DNA of 64,000 nt from Marinomonas profundi (GCF_020694005.1 NZ_CP073013.1:868001-932000); one strand, 5' to 3'; positions 26,270 through 36,375 are shown, numbered from the stretch's first letter. Numbers and translations: made by a program. The notes: generated by a model not told the origin, from the sequence alone.

Positions 26270-28555
26270 ATGAACACTTCTTCAGCATCAAAATGCCCAT
26301 TTCATGCTTCAGCTGAGCTTAACGAAAAGGCGCAAAAATTTGATATGTTTGGGCCAGAATTTCAGCACTGCCCTGCTACCGCTTTACAGTCATTTCGTGA
26401 AGAAAAACCTATCTTTTTCTCTGAAGAAATGAATTATTGGGTGGTGACACGCTATGAAGACATTCGTGAAATATTCCGTGATCCGGTCATTTTTTCAGCT
26501 CGTAATGTGTTGGAAAAATTCACCCCAGACACCCAAGAAACAGCTGAGATTTTACAATCTTACGATTATGGTATGAACCGTACATTAGTCAATGAAGACG
26601 AGCCAATTCACATGGAACGCCGCCGTGAGCTACTGGAAGCATTTGATTCCTCCAAACTTGAAGGGCTACGCGAACTTACCAAAACTTTAGTCACCAACAA
26701 AGTCGATGAATTTATCGGCCTTGGCAAAGTAGACCTAATGGCCACACTTTTGTGGGACATTCCGGTGATTGTTGCCCTAAAGTTTTTAGGTGTCCCCGAC
26801 GATGATATTTCGGTATTGCAGCAATTCGGTGTGGCACACAAGGTTAACACCTGGGGACGCCCTTCACTCGAAGAACAAAAACACGTGGCCACCAATGTGG
26901 GCAAATTTTGGCACTACTCTGGTGAAGTACTAGAACGCATGAAACAAAATACAGAAGGTCAAAGCGGCTGGATGTATGACATGATTCGCAAAAATCAAAG
27001 CAACCCTCGCGTTGTGACAGACAACTACCTGCACTCTATGATGATGGCCATTTTGGTAGCCGCTCATGAAACCACTGCCACCGCGACTGCTAACGCTATA
27101 AAACACCTTTTATCCACACCAAAGCTTTGGCAAAAACTGCACCACCAGCCGCAGCTTATCCCATCGGCTGTTGAAGAGTGTTTGCGCTATGCAGGTCCTA
27201 TTGTGTCATGGCGTCGTGAAGCGACCGAAAACATACAAATAAACGGCGTCGACATTGCCAAAGGGGATAAGCTATTCCTTGTAATGGCCGCTGCCAACCG
27301 TGATCCTGAACAATTTGAAAACCCTGAAGAGCTTGACATATTACGCGACAACGCCAGCGAACACTTATCTTTTGGCTATGGTGCACATCAGTGCTTAGGG
27401 CGCAATATCGGTCGTTTGGAAATGTGTGCGTTTATTGAAGAGCTGACACGTCGCATACCTGATATGGCACTATCCGAGCAAACCTTTACCGTCACCCCCA
27501 ACACCTCGTTTCATGGGCCTGAAGCACTGTGGGTAGAGTGGACCCCAAAGGCGGTCCAAGGTACGGAAAAAACATCACGTACTTTTCCGATTGGCAACCC
27601 AGACAAACGCACCATTGTGCGACCTGCTAAAGTCGTGGCTATTAATACCATCGCCACAGACATCAAGGAAATCATTCTGGCTTCAGAGGATGACACCTTA
27701 GCATTTCCTCGTTGGACACCGGGAGCACACATTGAGCTTCACCTGCCAAACGGTTTAAAAAGAAAATACTCACTTTGTCCAAGCCTAAACGCTAACCATT
27801 ATACAATATTGGTTAAACAGGAAACACACGGTAATGGCGGCTCAGCTTGGATCCACCATCATTTGATGGTCGGCGATCGACTATCAATTCAAGGCCCTAA
27901 GAATTTTTTCCCATTAAAACCACATACACAACCCGTTCTACTTATTGCTGGCGGTATCGGGATTACTCCTATGCTATCTATGGCCGAACAGCTTAAGCAC
28001 GAAAATAAGGAGTTCAGACTGCTGTACTGTGGTCAGACGCGACAAAGCATGGTCCATATCAATCAATTAGAAAAATTTGCACAAGCGCCCGAACTTTATA
28101 TTTCAAGTGAAGGAAATCGCATCGATCTAGAGACTTTATTAAAAGTGCAGCCGCCAAAGACACACATTTATTCCTGCGGCCCAAAATCAATGATCAACGA
28201 GATTCAAATGTTAGCAGAACGCTATCATCTTGCATTTAGTTCTGAGCTTTTCACCTCAGAAAGCCAAACCTTGGACCCCGAAAAAGAAAACGCTTTTGAG
28301 GTTGAGTTGATGGATACCGGCAAAACCTATTCCGTCCCCAGAGATAAAACGCTCTTGGAGGTGTTATTAAATAATGACATTGATGTACCGAACGATTGTG
28401 CAGAAGGACTTTGCGGAAGCTGTGAGGTACTTGTCGTAGAAGGAGGTGAGATAGACCATCGTGACCATGTTCTTAGCGCAAAAGAAAAACAAAGCAACCA
28501 AAAAATGATGACCTGCTGCTCCCGAGCATCAGGAAAAATAACCATAAAACTATAA
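26270..28555 (+). CDS. Self-sufficient cytochrome P450-reductase fusion (CYP116B type)
   Basis: A 761-residue monooxygenase fusion. P450 domain (about 1-430): I-helix AAHETTATAT, K-helix EECLR, heme loop FGYGAHQCLGR with Cys375 as the iron ligand. The reductase is of the phthalate-dioxygenase type (FMN and NADH binding, about 455-665, with GGIGITPMLSMAEQL). The C-terminal [2Fe-2S] ferredoxin (about 675-761) has Cys710, Cys715, Cys718 and a fourth Cys in MMTCCSR. This order and length match CYP116B enzymes, which need no separate redox partners. It starts at ATG 26270 after GACAGGAGC. In this operon it probably hydroxylates an imported aromatic acid to a ring-cleavage substrate. Substrate unknown. 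Confidence 0.92.
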   Translation: MNTSSASKCPFHASAELNEKAQKFDMFGPEFQHCPATALQSFREEKPIFFSEEMNYWVVTRYEDIREIFRDPVIFSARNVLEKFTPDTQETAEILQSYDYGMNRTLVNEDEPIHMERRRELLEAFDSSKLEGLRELTKTLVTNKVDEFIGLGKVDLMATLLWDIPVIVALKFLGVPDDDISVLQQFGVAHKVNTWGRPSLEEQKHVATNVGKFWHYSGEVLERMKQNTEGQSGWMYDMIRKNQSNPRVVTDNYLHSMMMAILVAAHETTATATANAIKHLLSTPKLWQKLHHQPQLIPSAVEECLRYAGPIVSWRREATENIQINGVDIAKGDKLFLVMAAANRDPEQFENPEELDILRDNASEHLSFGYGAHQCLGRNIGRLEMCAFIEELTRRIPDMALSEQTFTVTPNTSFHGPEALWVEWTPKAVQGTEKTSRTFPIGNPDKRTIVRPAKVVAINTIATDIKEIILASEDDTLAFPRWTPGAHIELHLPNGLKRKYSLCPSLNANHYTILVKQETHGNGGSAWIHHHLMVGDRLSIQGPKNFFPLKPHTQPVLLIAGGIGITPMLSMAEQLKHENKEFRLLYCGQTRQSMVHINQLEKFAQAPELYISSEGNRIDLETLLKVQPPKTHIYSCGPKSMINEIQMLAERYHLAFSSELFTSESQTLDPEKENAFEVELMDTGKTYSVPRDKTLLEVLLNNDIDVPNDCAEGLCGSCEVLVVEGGEIDHRDHVLSAKEKQSNQKMMTCCSRASGKITIKL

Positions 28556-28602
28556 GTACATGCCAACAATCAAAACAACAATAAAATAGGAAGAAAGCCA
28601 TT

Positions 28603-29652
28603 ATGTTTAATACCATGCGTTCTATCGTATTAGCCAGTGCCGTTTTAGCGGGATTCAGTACACTAGCCTCTGCCCAAACAGTGCTTAACGTCAGCACATG
28701 GCTGCCGCCCACTCACGCACAAAACGCTGTTGTGTGGCCAACATGGGCTAAGTGGGTTGAAGAAGCGACTGAAGGTCGTGTTACCGTTAACATTGAATAC
28801 AGCTCTAATAACCCAGGTCAACTTTTTGATATCGTTGAAGATGGCGTATCGGATGCTGCCTTTAGTTTTCATGGCTTTATTCCTGGCCGTTTTAAACTGC
28901 AGGAAATAGTAGAGCTACCTGGACTAGGCGTTAATGCTGAAGCGGCTTCCGCTGCTCACTGGCGTACCTATGAAAAATACCTCAAAAAAGCGAACGAACA
29001 TGATGGATTAGAGCTTCTTGCCTTGTTCACTCATGGAGCAGGCGTTATGCAAACAAGCTTTCCAGTTAATAGCCTTGATGATTTAAAGGGCAAAAAAATC
29101 CGCATTGGTGGTGGCATACAAGCCGAAATTGGCAAGCGTTTAGAAGTTATTCCTGTTGCCGCACCTGGCAACAAAGTATATGAACTGATGCAAACCGGTG
29201 TGGTAGATGGTGTGTTTATGCCAATGACCGAACAACAAGCTCAGCGCTTATATGAAGTAGCGCCTTACGTTACGGCCCTGCCAACGGGTATGTACATGGG
29301 TAGTTTTGTGATGTTCATTAACCCTGATTTTATGGATTCTTTGAGCGAAAAAGACGCCAATGCTATTCGCAGTGTATCAGGTGAACGCTTATCTACCATG
29401 GCAGGCGCAGCTTGGGATAAAGCTGACATTGCAGCCCAAAAATTTGCTGAAGAAAATGGTGGAAAAGTCGTAGTACTAGATAAAGATCACCCAATCACCT
29501 TGTCTTACACTGAAAAAACAGCTGGTTTAGACAAACAGTGGCTTGAGTCGGTCGAAGACAAAAAAGTTGACGCAAAAGCGGCATTAGACATGCTAAGAGC
29601 TGAAGCTCACTCTTATGCCAAAGAGCAACAAAAAGACGCTGGAGCGCTCTAA
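28603..29652 (+). CDS. dctP: TRAP transporter binding protein of the catabolic operon
   Basis: 349 residues with a signal peptide cleaved near ASA-QTV. DctP-family core: KKIRIGGGIQAEIGKRLEVIPV, where the conserved Arg (R of KIRIG) should bind a carboxylate, followed by YELMQTGVVDGVFMPMTEQQA. It starts at ATG 28603 after AGGAAGAAAGCC, 47 bp after the P450 gene. It is clearly different from the DctP at 7739, so the two systems take different ligands. An aromatic carboxylate is the reasonable guess from the operon. Confidence 0.9.
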   Translation: MFNTMRSIVLASAVLAGFSTLASAQTVLNVSTWLPPTHAQNAVVWPTWAKWVEEATEGRVTVNIEYSSNNPGQLFDIVEDGVSDAAFSFHGFIPGRFKLQEIVELPGLGVNAEAASAAHWRTYEKYLKKANEHDGLELLALFTHGAGVMQTSFPVNSLDDLKGKKIRIGGGIQAEIGKRLEVIPVAAPGNKVYELMQTGVVDGVFMPMTEQQAQRLYEVAPYVTALPTGMYMGSFVMFINPDFMDSLSEKDANAIRSVSGERLSTMAGAAWDKADIAAQKFAEENGGKVVVLDKDHPITLSYTEKTAGLDKQWLESVEDKKVDAKAALDMLRAEAHSYAKEQQKDAGAL

Positions 29653-29653
29653 T

Positions 29654-30181
29654 ATGTCGTTTATCTCATGGTTAAACGCAAACTATGAGGATAGAGGGCC
29701 AATGAAATGGTTGGCCTTCTTCTTTGAACTGATAGCCGCGAGTACGCTATTTGCTCTTATGGTCCTCACCTGCATCGATGTCGTTGGTCGCTACTTTTTT
29801 GACTCTCCCGTACTTGGAGCTACCGAATTAACTGAGATTGGCCTAGCTATCATCATTTTCTCTGTTATGCCTGTTGTCACCTGGCGTGGTGCACACATTG
29901 TAGTCGATTTAATTGACATCTTTATTAAAGATTCTGTATTACGCATATTATCTATAGTGTCCGCTCTTATTATTTTTTCATCACTGTATTTTGTGTCTTT
30001 TAGAATATGGGCGTTAGGAGCTCGAATGATAAGGAGAAATATTACAACGGACTTTTTACATATTGAAGTTGGCTTTTTAATTCAATACATCGCTATTTTA
30101 AGCTGGCTTACAGGTATCAGCGCTCTTCTTTATTTTGTGATGTCAGTCTTTAAATCGGCCATCTCAGGAGAAGAAAAATGA
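29654..30181 (+). CDS. dctQ: TRAP transporter small membrane subunit of the catabolic operon
   Basis: 175 residues, normal DctQ length, with four hydrophobic helices and a conserved CIDVVGRYFFDSPVLGATELTE-like segment (about 35-58) after helix 1. ATG 29654 lies one base after the dctP stop; an in-frame upstream start inside dctP is unlikely. The stop overlaps the dctM start as ATGA, so the subunits are translationally coupled. Product is an inner-membrane partner of the following permease. Confidence 0.9.
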   Translation: MSFISWLNANYEDRGPMKWLAFFFELIAASTLFALMVLTCIDVVGRYFFDSPVLGATELTEIGLAIIIFSVMPVVTWRGAHIVVDLIDIFIKDSVLRILSIVSALIIFSSLYFVSFRIWALGARMIRRNITTDFLHIEVGFLIQYIAILSWLTGISALLYFVMSVFKSAISGEEK

Positions 30182-31506
30182 CGTTGATATTAACCGGTTT
30201 TGCCGTTCTTTTGATCATGATCATGATATTTAGAATTCCAATTGCTTTCTCGATGGGAGTAGTAGGATTCTTTGGCTTTGCTGTTTTAAATGGACTCACT
30301 TGGGACAACATAGATAGCTTTCGTTGGAAAATCCCTCTTTCTATGGCGTCTAACCGCATTATTGATACAGTCCAAGATTATGGCCTCTCCATCATTCCCT
30401 TATTTATTTTGATGGGTAATTTAATCACTCGGTCTGGACTCTCAAAAGAGCTATACAACGCATCCTATGCTTTTTTGTGCCATAGAAAAGGGGGCCTTGC
30501 TATGGCTACCATCGTTGCCTGTGGTGGCTTTTCCGCTGTAAGCGGCTCTAGCCTCGCCACCGCAGCTACCATGGCAAAAGTGTCCATGCCTCCCATGAGA
30601 AAATATGGCTATAGCGACGCCCTAGCAACGGCTTCAATTGCAGCAGGCGGTACACTAGGTATTTTAATTCCTCCCAGTGTCATGTTAATTGTTTATGGCT
30701 TATTAACAGAAACCAGTATCCGTGAACTATTTGCTGCTGGGCTTATTCCTGGAATTTTGGGAATTATTTTGTACCTTGGTGCGGTTAAATACACCGTTTG
30801 GCGCGATCCAAAAGCCGGACCGAGTGCAGAGCGTATGAGCTGGCGCGACCGCTTACAAGCTCTAAAAGGCGTACGAGACATACTAGGCCTATTCGCTCTG
30901 GTTATGGGTGGTATTTATCTAGGTATTTTCACACCAACAGAAGCCGCTGGAATTGGCGCAGGTGGTGCGTTTATTATCGCTCTTTTACGCCGCAGCCTTA
31001 GCTTATCGGCCCTTTTTAAGACATTAGCAGACAGTGCACGCACTTCCGCCACTTTATTTGTTATTGTCATTGGTGCGTTGATTTTTTCTGACTTTATTAA
31101 TCGCGCCGGACTACCCAGTATGATGGTCGACTTTGTTTTATCGATGGACGTCGCACCAATCATGGTTATTTTCGTCATTTTAATGATTTACATCATTCTT
31201 GGCATGGTACTAGAAAGCTTTTCAATGCTTTTACTGACCATTCCAGTGTTTTTTCCAATCGTTGCGGAACTAGGATACAGCTTAGTCTGGTTTGGTGTAG
31301 TAGCGGTGATTGTGGTTGAAATCAGCTTGATCACTCCACCCGTTGGAATGAATGTCTTTGTACTAAGCAGTATTATCAAAGATGTTCGTACCGGCACCAT
31401 TTTTAAAGGAGTACTGCCTTTTTGGATAGCCGACCTCCTACGCCTACTCATTGTGGTCGTCCTTGTACCGCTCTCACTGTGGCTACCCAGCCTAATTTAC
31501 GATTAA
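30178..31506 (+). CDS. dctM: TRAP transporter large permease subunit of the catabolic operon
   Basis: 442 residues, typical DctM size with about a dozen hydrophobic helices. Motifs: AVSGSSLATAATMAKV, GGTLGILIPPSVMLIVYG, GIFTPTEAAGIGAGG and SLITPPVGMNVFV. It starts with ATG 30178, overlapping dctQ by 4 bp. Last gene of the operon; a long GC-rich hairpin follows at 31514-31546. It lacks the central insertion seen in the chromosomal DctM at 9581, so the two TRAP systems belong to different subtypes. Confidence 0.92.
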   Translation: MTLILTGFAVLLIMIMIFRIPIAFSMGVVGFFGFAVLNGLTWDNIDSFRWKIPLSMASNRIIDTVQDYGLSIIPLFILMGNLITRSGLSKELYNASYAFLCHRKGGLAMATIVACGGFSAVSGSSLATAATMAKVSMPPMRKYGYSDALATASIAAGGTLGILIPPSVMLIVYGLLTETSIRELFAAGLIPGILGIILYLGAVKYTVWRDPKAGPSAERMSWRDRLQALKGVRDILGLFALVMGGIYLGIFTPTEAAGIGAGGAFIIALLRRSLSLSALFKTLADSARTSATLFVIVIGALIFSDFINRAGLPSMMVDFVLSMDVAPIMVIFVILMIYIILGMVLESFSMLLLTIPVFFPIVAELGYSLVWFGVVAVIVVEISLITPPVGMNVFVLSSIIKDVRTGTIFKGVLPFWIADLLRLLIVVVLVPLSLWLPSLIYD

Positions 31507-31513
31507 TACATAC

Positions 31514-31546
31514 GTGTCACCCCCACAGCAATGTGGGGGGTGACAC
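31514..31546 (+). terminator. Long hairpin ending the catabolic operon
   Basis: GTGTCACCCCCACA (31514-31527) and TGTGGGGGGTGACAC (31532-31546) pair around GCAA, with one extra G. No T-tract follows, so termination may be weak or the hairpin may protect the mRNA 3' end. Confidence 0.65.
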
Positions 31547-31693
31547 AACCTGTTGTTGAAAAAACTAAGAAAAACCTCTAATTTTAATTGATTATAATTT
31601 AAACACACCTACAAAATCATAGGTGATTTCTATCAATCAGACTTGCCTCATTAGATAATACATATAAATGTATTACACTATACAACCCTGACA

Positions 31694-32224
31694 TTAAATA
31701 GCGTCTAGCGAAGTATGGGAAGTCCACAGAGATTCGCTTACTTTCCACGATAATTGAATAGCACTAGATCCAAGCATATGACTCCCACGCATAGGCGTTA
31801 TTTTAATATTAGGGACAAGTGCAATCGATTTACCCCAGTTAAAACGCTCATCAGTATCAAATGGCGCCCACTGAATGCTATCAACATCTTGATCACTATA
31901 TAGTTTAGGAGATAAGTGCTTAACTGCACTTTTTAACTGAATTTTAGATATTTCAGCTGTCGCTTCAGTACAGTATACCTTTCCCTTAAACCCTTCTTTG
32001 TAAAGTTTAGGAATTAACCCACAATGATCAATGTGAGCATGGGTTAGAATTACACCTGTAATCTCTGTTGGTTCAAAAACAAATGGACGCTCATTTTTTA
32101 AGCCTGCTTGTGCCCCTTGATTCATACCGCAATCTACTAACCATTGAGTTCCAGACCCAATGTGCTTCAACCAAGAACAAGACCCAGTGATGCCATCGAT
32201 AGCACCTACGAATTTAATTTTCAT
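31694..32224 (-). pseudogene. MBL-fold (CPSF/exonuclease-like) hydrolase, C-terminally truncated
   Basis: 176 residues beginning MKIKFVGAIDGITGSCSWL, with the metallo-beta-lactamase metal motif HAHIDHCG (about residues 63-70) and the MRGSHMLGSS segment near the end. Full-length relatives of the RNA-processing MBL group run past 400 residues with a beta-CASP domain; here only the first part of the MBL domain remains. The start ATG is 9 bp from the end of an IS66 remnant and has no ribosome binding site, so its native promoter is gone. Probably a dead fragment. Confidence 0.7.
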
Positions 32225-32465
32225 AATTATTCGTAAGCGTCCGGCCATCACCACTTAGACATGCTTTATTATCTTAAAACTCTGTTTAATGATGCATGCT
32301 GTTCTGATTTTTTTCTTGCATACGCCGTTTATCTTCGCTAACTTATTTACCAGACAGAGGGCAAATGGATTTGCCTACGCCTCCAGGATGGAGGCTCTGT
32401 CGTTTTCAGGATGACTCAGTCGCTGCAAGGACGCAGCAGGAAGACTTTTCTCTTTATTCTCAAAC

Positions 32466-32647
32466 TTAGATTAGCTTGATATTCCACGGCAATAAATCGT
32501 CTATGCCATCGTTTTCCTTTCTTTTTGGCAGTTCTTCAAACAATCTGACTAAGTAATCATACGGGATCAGCCCGTTGGCTTTGGCTGTTTCTATGATGCT
32601 GTAAAGCGTCGCGCTGGACCGTGCTCCATTGCCCGTATTTGAGAGTC
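32466..32647 (-). pseudogene. C-terminal fragment of IS66 TnpC
   Basis: About 58 codons ending DDLLPWNIKLI, with GARSSATLYSIIETAKANGL matching the tail of IS66 TnpC (compare SAAWYSLVETAKANGL near the end of the gene at 44960). It starts directly after the 3' end of the group II intron and has no start codon of its own. Confidence 0.8.
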
Positions 32648-32686
32648 GAGTCAGCAAGGGGGAGTTTCGCTCCCAAGCTGCTCACA

Positions 32687-32720
32687 GAACCGTACGTGAC
32701 AGTCTCCCGTCATACGGCTC
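32687..32720 (-). ncRNA. Group II intron domain V
   Basis: On the minus strand a 34-nt hairpin begins GAGCCGTATGA and ends CGTACGGTTC, with the conserved group II catalytic-triad stem and a GGGAGACT loop region. It follows the maturase reading frame, as expected, and is followed by a short domain VI-like segment. Confidence 0.85.
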
Positions 32721-33960
32721 TTGGTCGCACATTTGATGCACGAAGTAATTCCCAATGAGCAAAGAGCGTTGGCATGCGTTTTCGTACTTGCTCAAGCTTT
32801 CGCTCCGCCTCTCGTGTTCCTATCTTCAACTTGCATCTTGCCCATTTAATCAACCTTGATTGAAAAACAGACCAGATACGATAACTGAAGTGTCGGTACC
32901 AAAACTTGCCATAGTAGTGTATCCACCCTCTTAACGAGGCATTGTACCTCTGCGCAAGCTCTTTCAATGTCGCTCCAGATGATCGATGTATTCGCCACGA
33001 AGTAATCGTTTTCGTGATTCGCTTCATGGCGGTCATTGAGGCACCCGCTGCACATTTTCTAAACAAACAACCGTCTTTTCTCCTAAGCGTTCTAACCTTA
33101 AAGTCATAGCCTAGGAACGTGAAGACTTTCTTTACGTTATGGCGTGGAAATGTATCTATATAGACCACATTCGATTTGGCCTCATTGATACTCAATCCCA
33201 CTTCTTCCATTCGTCGTTGGATCGCTTCCTTTAGATTCACCGCCTCTGACATTCGACTACAGTGACATACAATGTCGTCTGCGTACCGTTCAAACGGCAC
33301 ATAACGCCAATGTTTGTCCATCCATCGATCAAAAGCATAGTGAAGAAATAAATTCGCCAAAATGGGCGAGATAACGCCGCCTTGCGGCGTACCACGCGCT
33401 CTCTTTGTTAGGGTATCAGCCTTGCTTGAGTCCGTCATGGGGGCTTCCATCCACCTACGACAGTACAATATTACCCAACGAGGCATATCATGGTGTTCTA
33501 ACGCTTTCACCACCAAATCATGGTCAACATGATCAAAGAAGGCCTTGATATCTATCTCTAATACCCAACTTTTAAAACGACAGTTACGCTCACATTGCGT
33601 TAAAGCCATATGCGCTGATCTATTGGGACGATAACCAAATGAACTATTATGAAATAGCTTATCTAGTCGCGTTTCCAGATAGATCTTGACTGCCCCTTGC
33701 GCGATACGATCACTAATTGTTGGAATACCCAGTATTCTGTCTGAACCATCCGCTTTAGGAATTCGCTTTTCACGAACCGGTGGCGGCAGGTAACTGCCAG
33801 AACACAAACGGTTCCATATCTTGTAAAGATTACGGTCTCTGTTGTTATCAAATTGCTTCATTGTTTGGCCATCGCAGCCCGGCGCACCTTTATTGCGTTT
33901 GACCGATTTATACGATTGCCACACGAGAGACTTAGGAATCTCAAATGCTTTGCCTTGCAT
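32710..33960 (-). CDS. ltrA: Group II intron reverse transcriptase/maturase
   Basis: 416 residues. Reverse-transcriptase blocks are present: GAPGCDGQT, IPKADGSDRILGIPTISDRI, FGYRPNRSAHMAL, the ARGTPQGGVISPILANLFLH region, and the catalytic YADD (FERYADDIVCH). The C-terminal GIIM maturase domain (RGWIHYYGKFW) is present; no HNH endonuclease domain is visible. The protein promotes splicing and retrohoming of its intron. The frame is intact, so the intron may still be active, although its host IS66 is dead. Confidence 0.94.
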   Translation of the reverse strand: MQGKAFEIPKSLVWQSYKSVKRNKGAPGCDGQTMKQFDNNRDRNLYKIWNRLCSGSYLPPPVREKRIPKADGSDRILGIPTISDRIAQGAVKIYLETRLDKLFHNSSFGYRPNRSAHMALTQCERNCRFKSWVLEIDIKAFFDHVDHDLVVKALEHHDMPRWVILYCRRWMEAPMTDSSKADTLTKRARGTPQGGVISPILANLFLHYAFDRWMDKHWRYVPFERYADDIVCHCSRMSEAVNLKEAIQRRMEEVGLSINEAKSNVVYIDTFPRHNVKKVFTFLGYDFKVRTLRRKDGCLFRKCAAGASMTAMKRITKTITSWRIHRSSGATLKELAQRYNASLRGWIHYYGKFWYRHFSYRIWSVFQSRLIKWARCKLKIGTREAERKLEQVRKRMPTLFAHWELLRASNVRPRAV

Positions 33961-34600
33961 TAAAACGTCATCCTCTTAAAAAAAGTTGTGTTCTAACCAA
34001 TTCGGCGACCCAGACCCCTTCGCTCCAGCACCATTACAGCGCATTCGACACTACTACGAGCCTGTCCGTCCCTACTGCACGATACGTGCTAGCAGTAGGT
34101 TCTCACGTTCCCTAAGCTGGCCTGTCTGGAAGTCCCGCTGCCTTAACACCGGATGCCATGTAGTCAGTAATCAGGTATCCTCTACACTTATCAGGGGGTG
34201 GCTGTACAACCCCTTTTTGACATCACCTAAGATTTCGATGCTTCTTCGAACAGTTCACTTTCGTTCGACTCTTCCAGACTTACTTGACGGTAGTATTTCC
34301 GCCTTTTCCTGAATCGCTCACTACCGAAGACCTTAGCCAACAGCAGCATCAGGTAGTTTGATCAGTGCGCCTGAACGCCCTGACCGGAGGGCCTTCCTCC
34401 ATCCAACTTAGAGCATGGATTCATTATGCTGCAATCAGTTCTACTTCATAATGTCTCCTTCGTGACACACACAACCAATTTTTACGACCAAGTTGTACGG
34501 CGACATTATAGTTTGATACGAAAATAACACTTTAAAGGGCCTGAGAGAGGTAAAGTTTGATATTTTTAAAAAGTCGCCCCTGAATAATGGCGTTTTTAGT

Positions 34601-35290
34601 CTAAAGCGCCATTTCATTTTCTAGCCTTCTCGGCAATAAGGCTTGTATCAATCTCATCCCGCTATAAATGCCACACCGGATCAAGGCAAAATGAAGCCAC
34701 TTCAGCAGCTTACGAAGGTTTTGGCCACAGGCGCTTAGGATCACGTTAATCGCATCGCCCAGTATTCCCTTGAGGAAGCATCGTCTGAGTTTTCCGTCTG
34801 ATTTGAGGTGCCCGATGATAGGCTCTACGCTATTTCTTCTCCCCATCCAGTTCTTCTCTTTCTTGGGGACTCCGCGTTTTTGACCTGCAATCAAGACTTT
34901 AATATCTTCCACACCTGACCCTTTATATCCTCGGTCAACAAAACAGGTTTCAGGCTTTCGCCCCATCAAGGTTTCTACTTGTTGCAGTTGATCTTTCAGG
35001 GTGTGCCCATCATACGGATTACCGGGATAGCTTCTTGCGCCCACAATGAAGGATTCTTTAGCGGTCACGGCTATGCTGGCTTTCACGCCAAATTCGTAGC
35101 GTTTATGCGCTTTGCCTTTGGATATGCAATCCACATTGGGTTCATGCAGGCTGTAGAGTTTGTTTTTGCTCTGGCGAGTTTGTTTTAGTAATCGATAGGC
35201 TTGGTTAAGTGTGTCTTCCTGTTTTTGGGTGAGCGTTAAGGAAACTGCGATTAAGTCCCCAATATGAGACAATGCCGATCTGACCATTAC
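34601..35290 (-). pseudogene. C-terminal fragment of an IS5-superfamily transposase
   Basis: About 230 codons with the DDE-type core: LYSLHEPNVDCISKGKA, EFGVKASIAV, ARSYPGNPYDGHTL, CFVDRGYKG and RRNSVEPIIGHLKSDGKLRRCFLKG. The N-terminal DUF772-type half (about 200 residues) is missing, lost where the next IS5-type gene begins at about 35300. The apparent start within 35290-35308 is just an open frame into the neighbour. Confidence 0.8.
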
Positions 35291-35306
35291 CTCAAGACCG
35301 AATGAC

Positions 35307-36278
35307 ATGAATCAGCTTTCCTTCGCCGATACCGAATTTACCAGCAAACGCCGCAAGACTCGCAAAGAGCTCTTCCTTGGTCGGATGAATGAGCTGATTC
35401 CATGGCTACAGCTCGAAGCTCAGATTGAGCCGTTTTACCCAAAAGCTGGCAATGGTCGGCGTCCATACCCTCTCGCTACCATGCTGCGCATTCACTTTAT
35501 GCAGAACTGGTACAACATGAGTGATCCAGCGATGGAAGATGCCCTTTACGAGATCACCTCTATGCGGCTGTTTGCTGGCCTATCATTAGAAGGTGCGATC
35601 CCAGACCACACGACCATCATGAATTTCCGTCACCTGCTTGAGAAGCATAAGCTGGGTCGTAAACTCTTCAAAGAAGTAAACAAATGGCTGTCTGATTCTG
35701 GCACCTACTTTAAAGAAGGGACAATCGTTGATGCGACGATTATTGAGGCAGCAAGTTCCACCAAAAATAAATCTAATGCACGCGATCCCGAAATGCACCA
35801 AACGCAAAAGGGAAAACAATGGTTCTTTGGCATGAAAGCTCACATCGGTGTTGATGCAAAGCGTGGGTTAGTTCACAGCTTCACCACGACGCCTGCCAAT
35901 GATCACGATTTAAACCAGTTGACGGAACTTCTTCATGGCAATGAGTCATTTGTATCGGCGGACTCTGGCTACCGTGGCGTAGAAAAGCGCACAGAAACAA
36001 AAGATAAGAATGTCGATTGGTTAGTAGCTGAGATGCCCAGCAAGATACGTGCTTGGAAAAAGCACCCCCGCCTCAACAAGCAGCTGATCCGAACGGAATA
36101 CTTAAAGGCGAGTATCCGAGCGAAAGTCGAGCACCCGTTTAGAATACTGAAATGCCAGTTTGGGTTCCGCAAAGTCGTCTACAAAGGCCTGTCTAAAAAT
36201 GACAACAAACTCGCCGTGCTGTTTGCACTTGGAAATTTGTTACGAGTAGATCAGATGATACGTTCTGCACGGGGTTAA
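35307..36278 (+). CDS. IS5-family transposase
   Basis: Complete 323-residue transposase: N-terminal DUF772 region (about 40-115) and DDE domain with [42 protein letters not shown] and the C-terminal [23 protein letters not shown]. It starts at ATG 35307. It has landed against an older IS5-type fragment on the left and a decapitated gene on the right (36376). I could not define its terminal inverted repeats or target duplication. Confidence 0.92.
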   Translation: MNQLSFADTEFTSKRRKTRKELFLGRMNELIPWLQLEAQIEPFYPKAGNGRRPYPLATMLRIHFMQNWYNMSDPAMEDALYEITSMRLFAGLSLEGAIPDHTTIMNFRHLLEKHKLGRKLFKEVNKWLSDSGTYFKEGTIVDATIIEAASSTKNKSNARDPEMHQTQKGKQWFFGMKAHIGVDAKRGLVHSFTTTPANDHDLNQLTELLHGNESFVSADSGYRGVEKRTETKDKNVDWLVAEMPSKIRAWKKHPRLNKQLIRTEYLKASIRAKVEHPFRILKCQFGFRKVVYKGLSKNDNKLAVLFALGNLLRVDQMIRSARG

Positions 36279-36294
36279 TCCGTCCAAATAACGG

Positions 36295-36321
36295 TTGTAA
36301 GGTGCTTGAAGTACCTTACAA
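36295..36321. terminator. Hairpin after the IS5-type transposase
   Basis: TTGTAAGGT (36295-36303) and ACCTTACAA (36313-36321) form a perfect 9-bp stem with a 9-base loop just after the transposase stop. No T-tract follows. It may mark or protect the end of the element. Confidence 0.5.
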
Positions 36322-36375
36322 GTGGGTTAAGTGGTGATTAAATGTCGCTTCTGAGGAAATACTGTCACAAGCTGA

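Larger units (their letters stand above)
32648..34472 (-). mobile_element. Group II intron (about 1.8 kb) inside IS66 tnpC
   Basis: Minus-strand element starting with the group II 5' consensus GTGTG at about 34472 and ending just after domains V and VI near 32648. It encodes an LtrA-type protein at 32710-33960. The flanking exons align with adjacent parts of IS66 tnpC (IGRKNW before, NT-GARSS after). The exact 3' splice point is uncertain by a few bases. Confidence 0.8.
32233..34510 (-). mobile_element. IS66-family remnant interrupted by a group II intron
   Basis: GTAAGCG at 32233 matches the terminal bases of the complete IS66 at 44150. The block at 32339-32450 resembles the region after tnpC in that element (46740-46855). 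The tnpC 3' end is at 32466-32647. On the far side of the intron about a dozen codons remain near 34473-34510, including GRKNW, which aligns with the tnpC segment IGRKNWLF. The rest of tnpC and tnpA/B are lost. Left limit is sure, right limit approximate. Confidence 0.7.
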
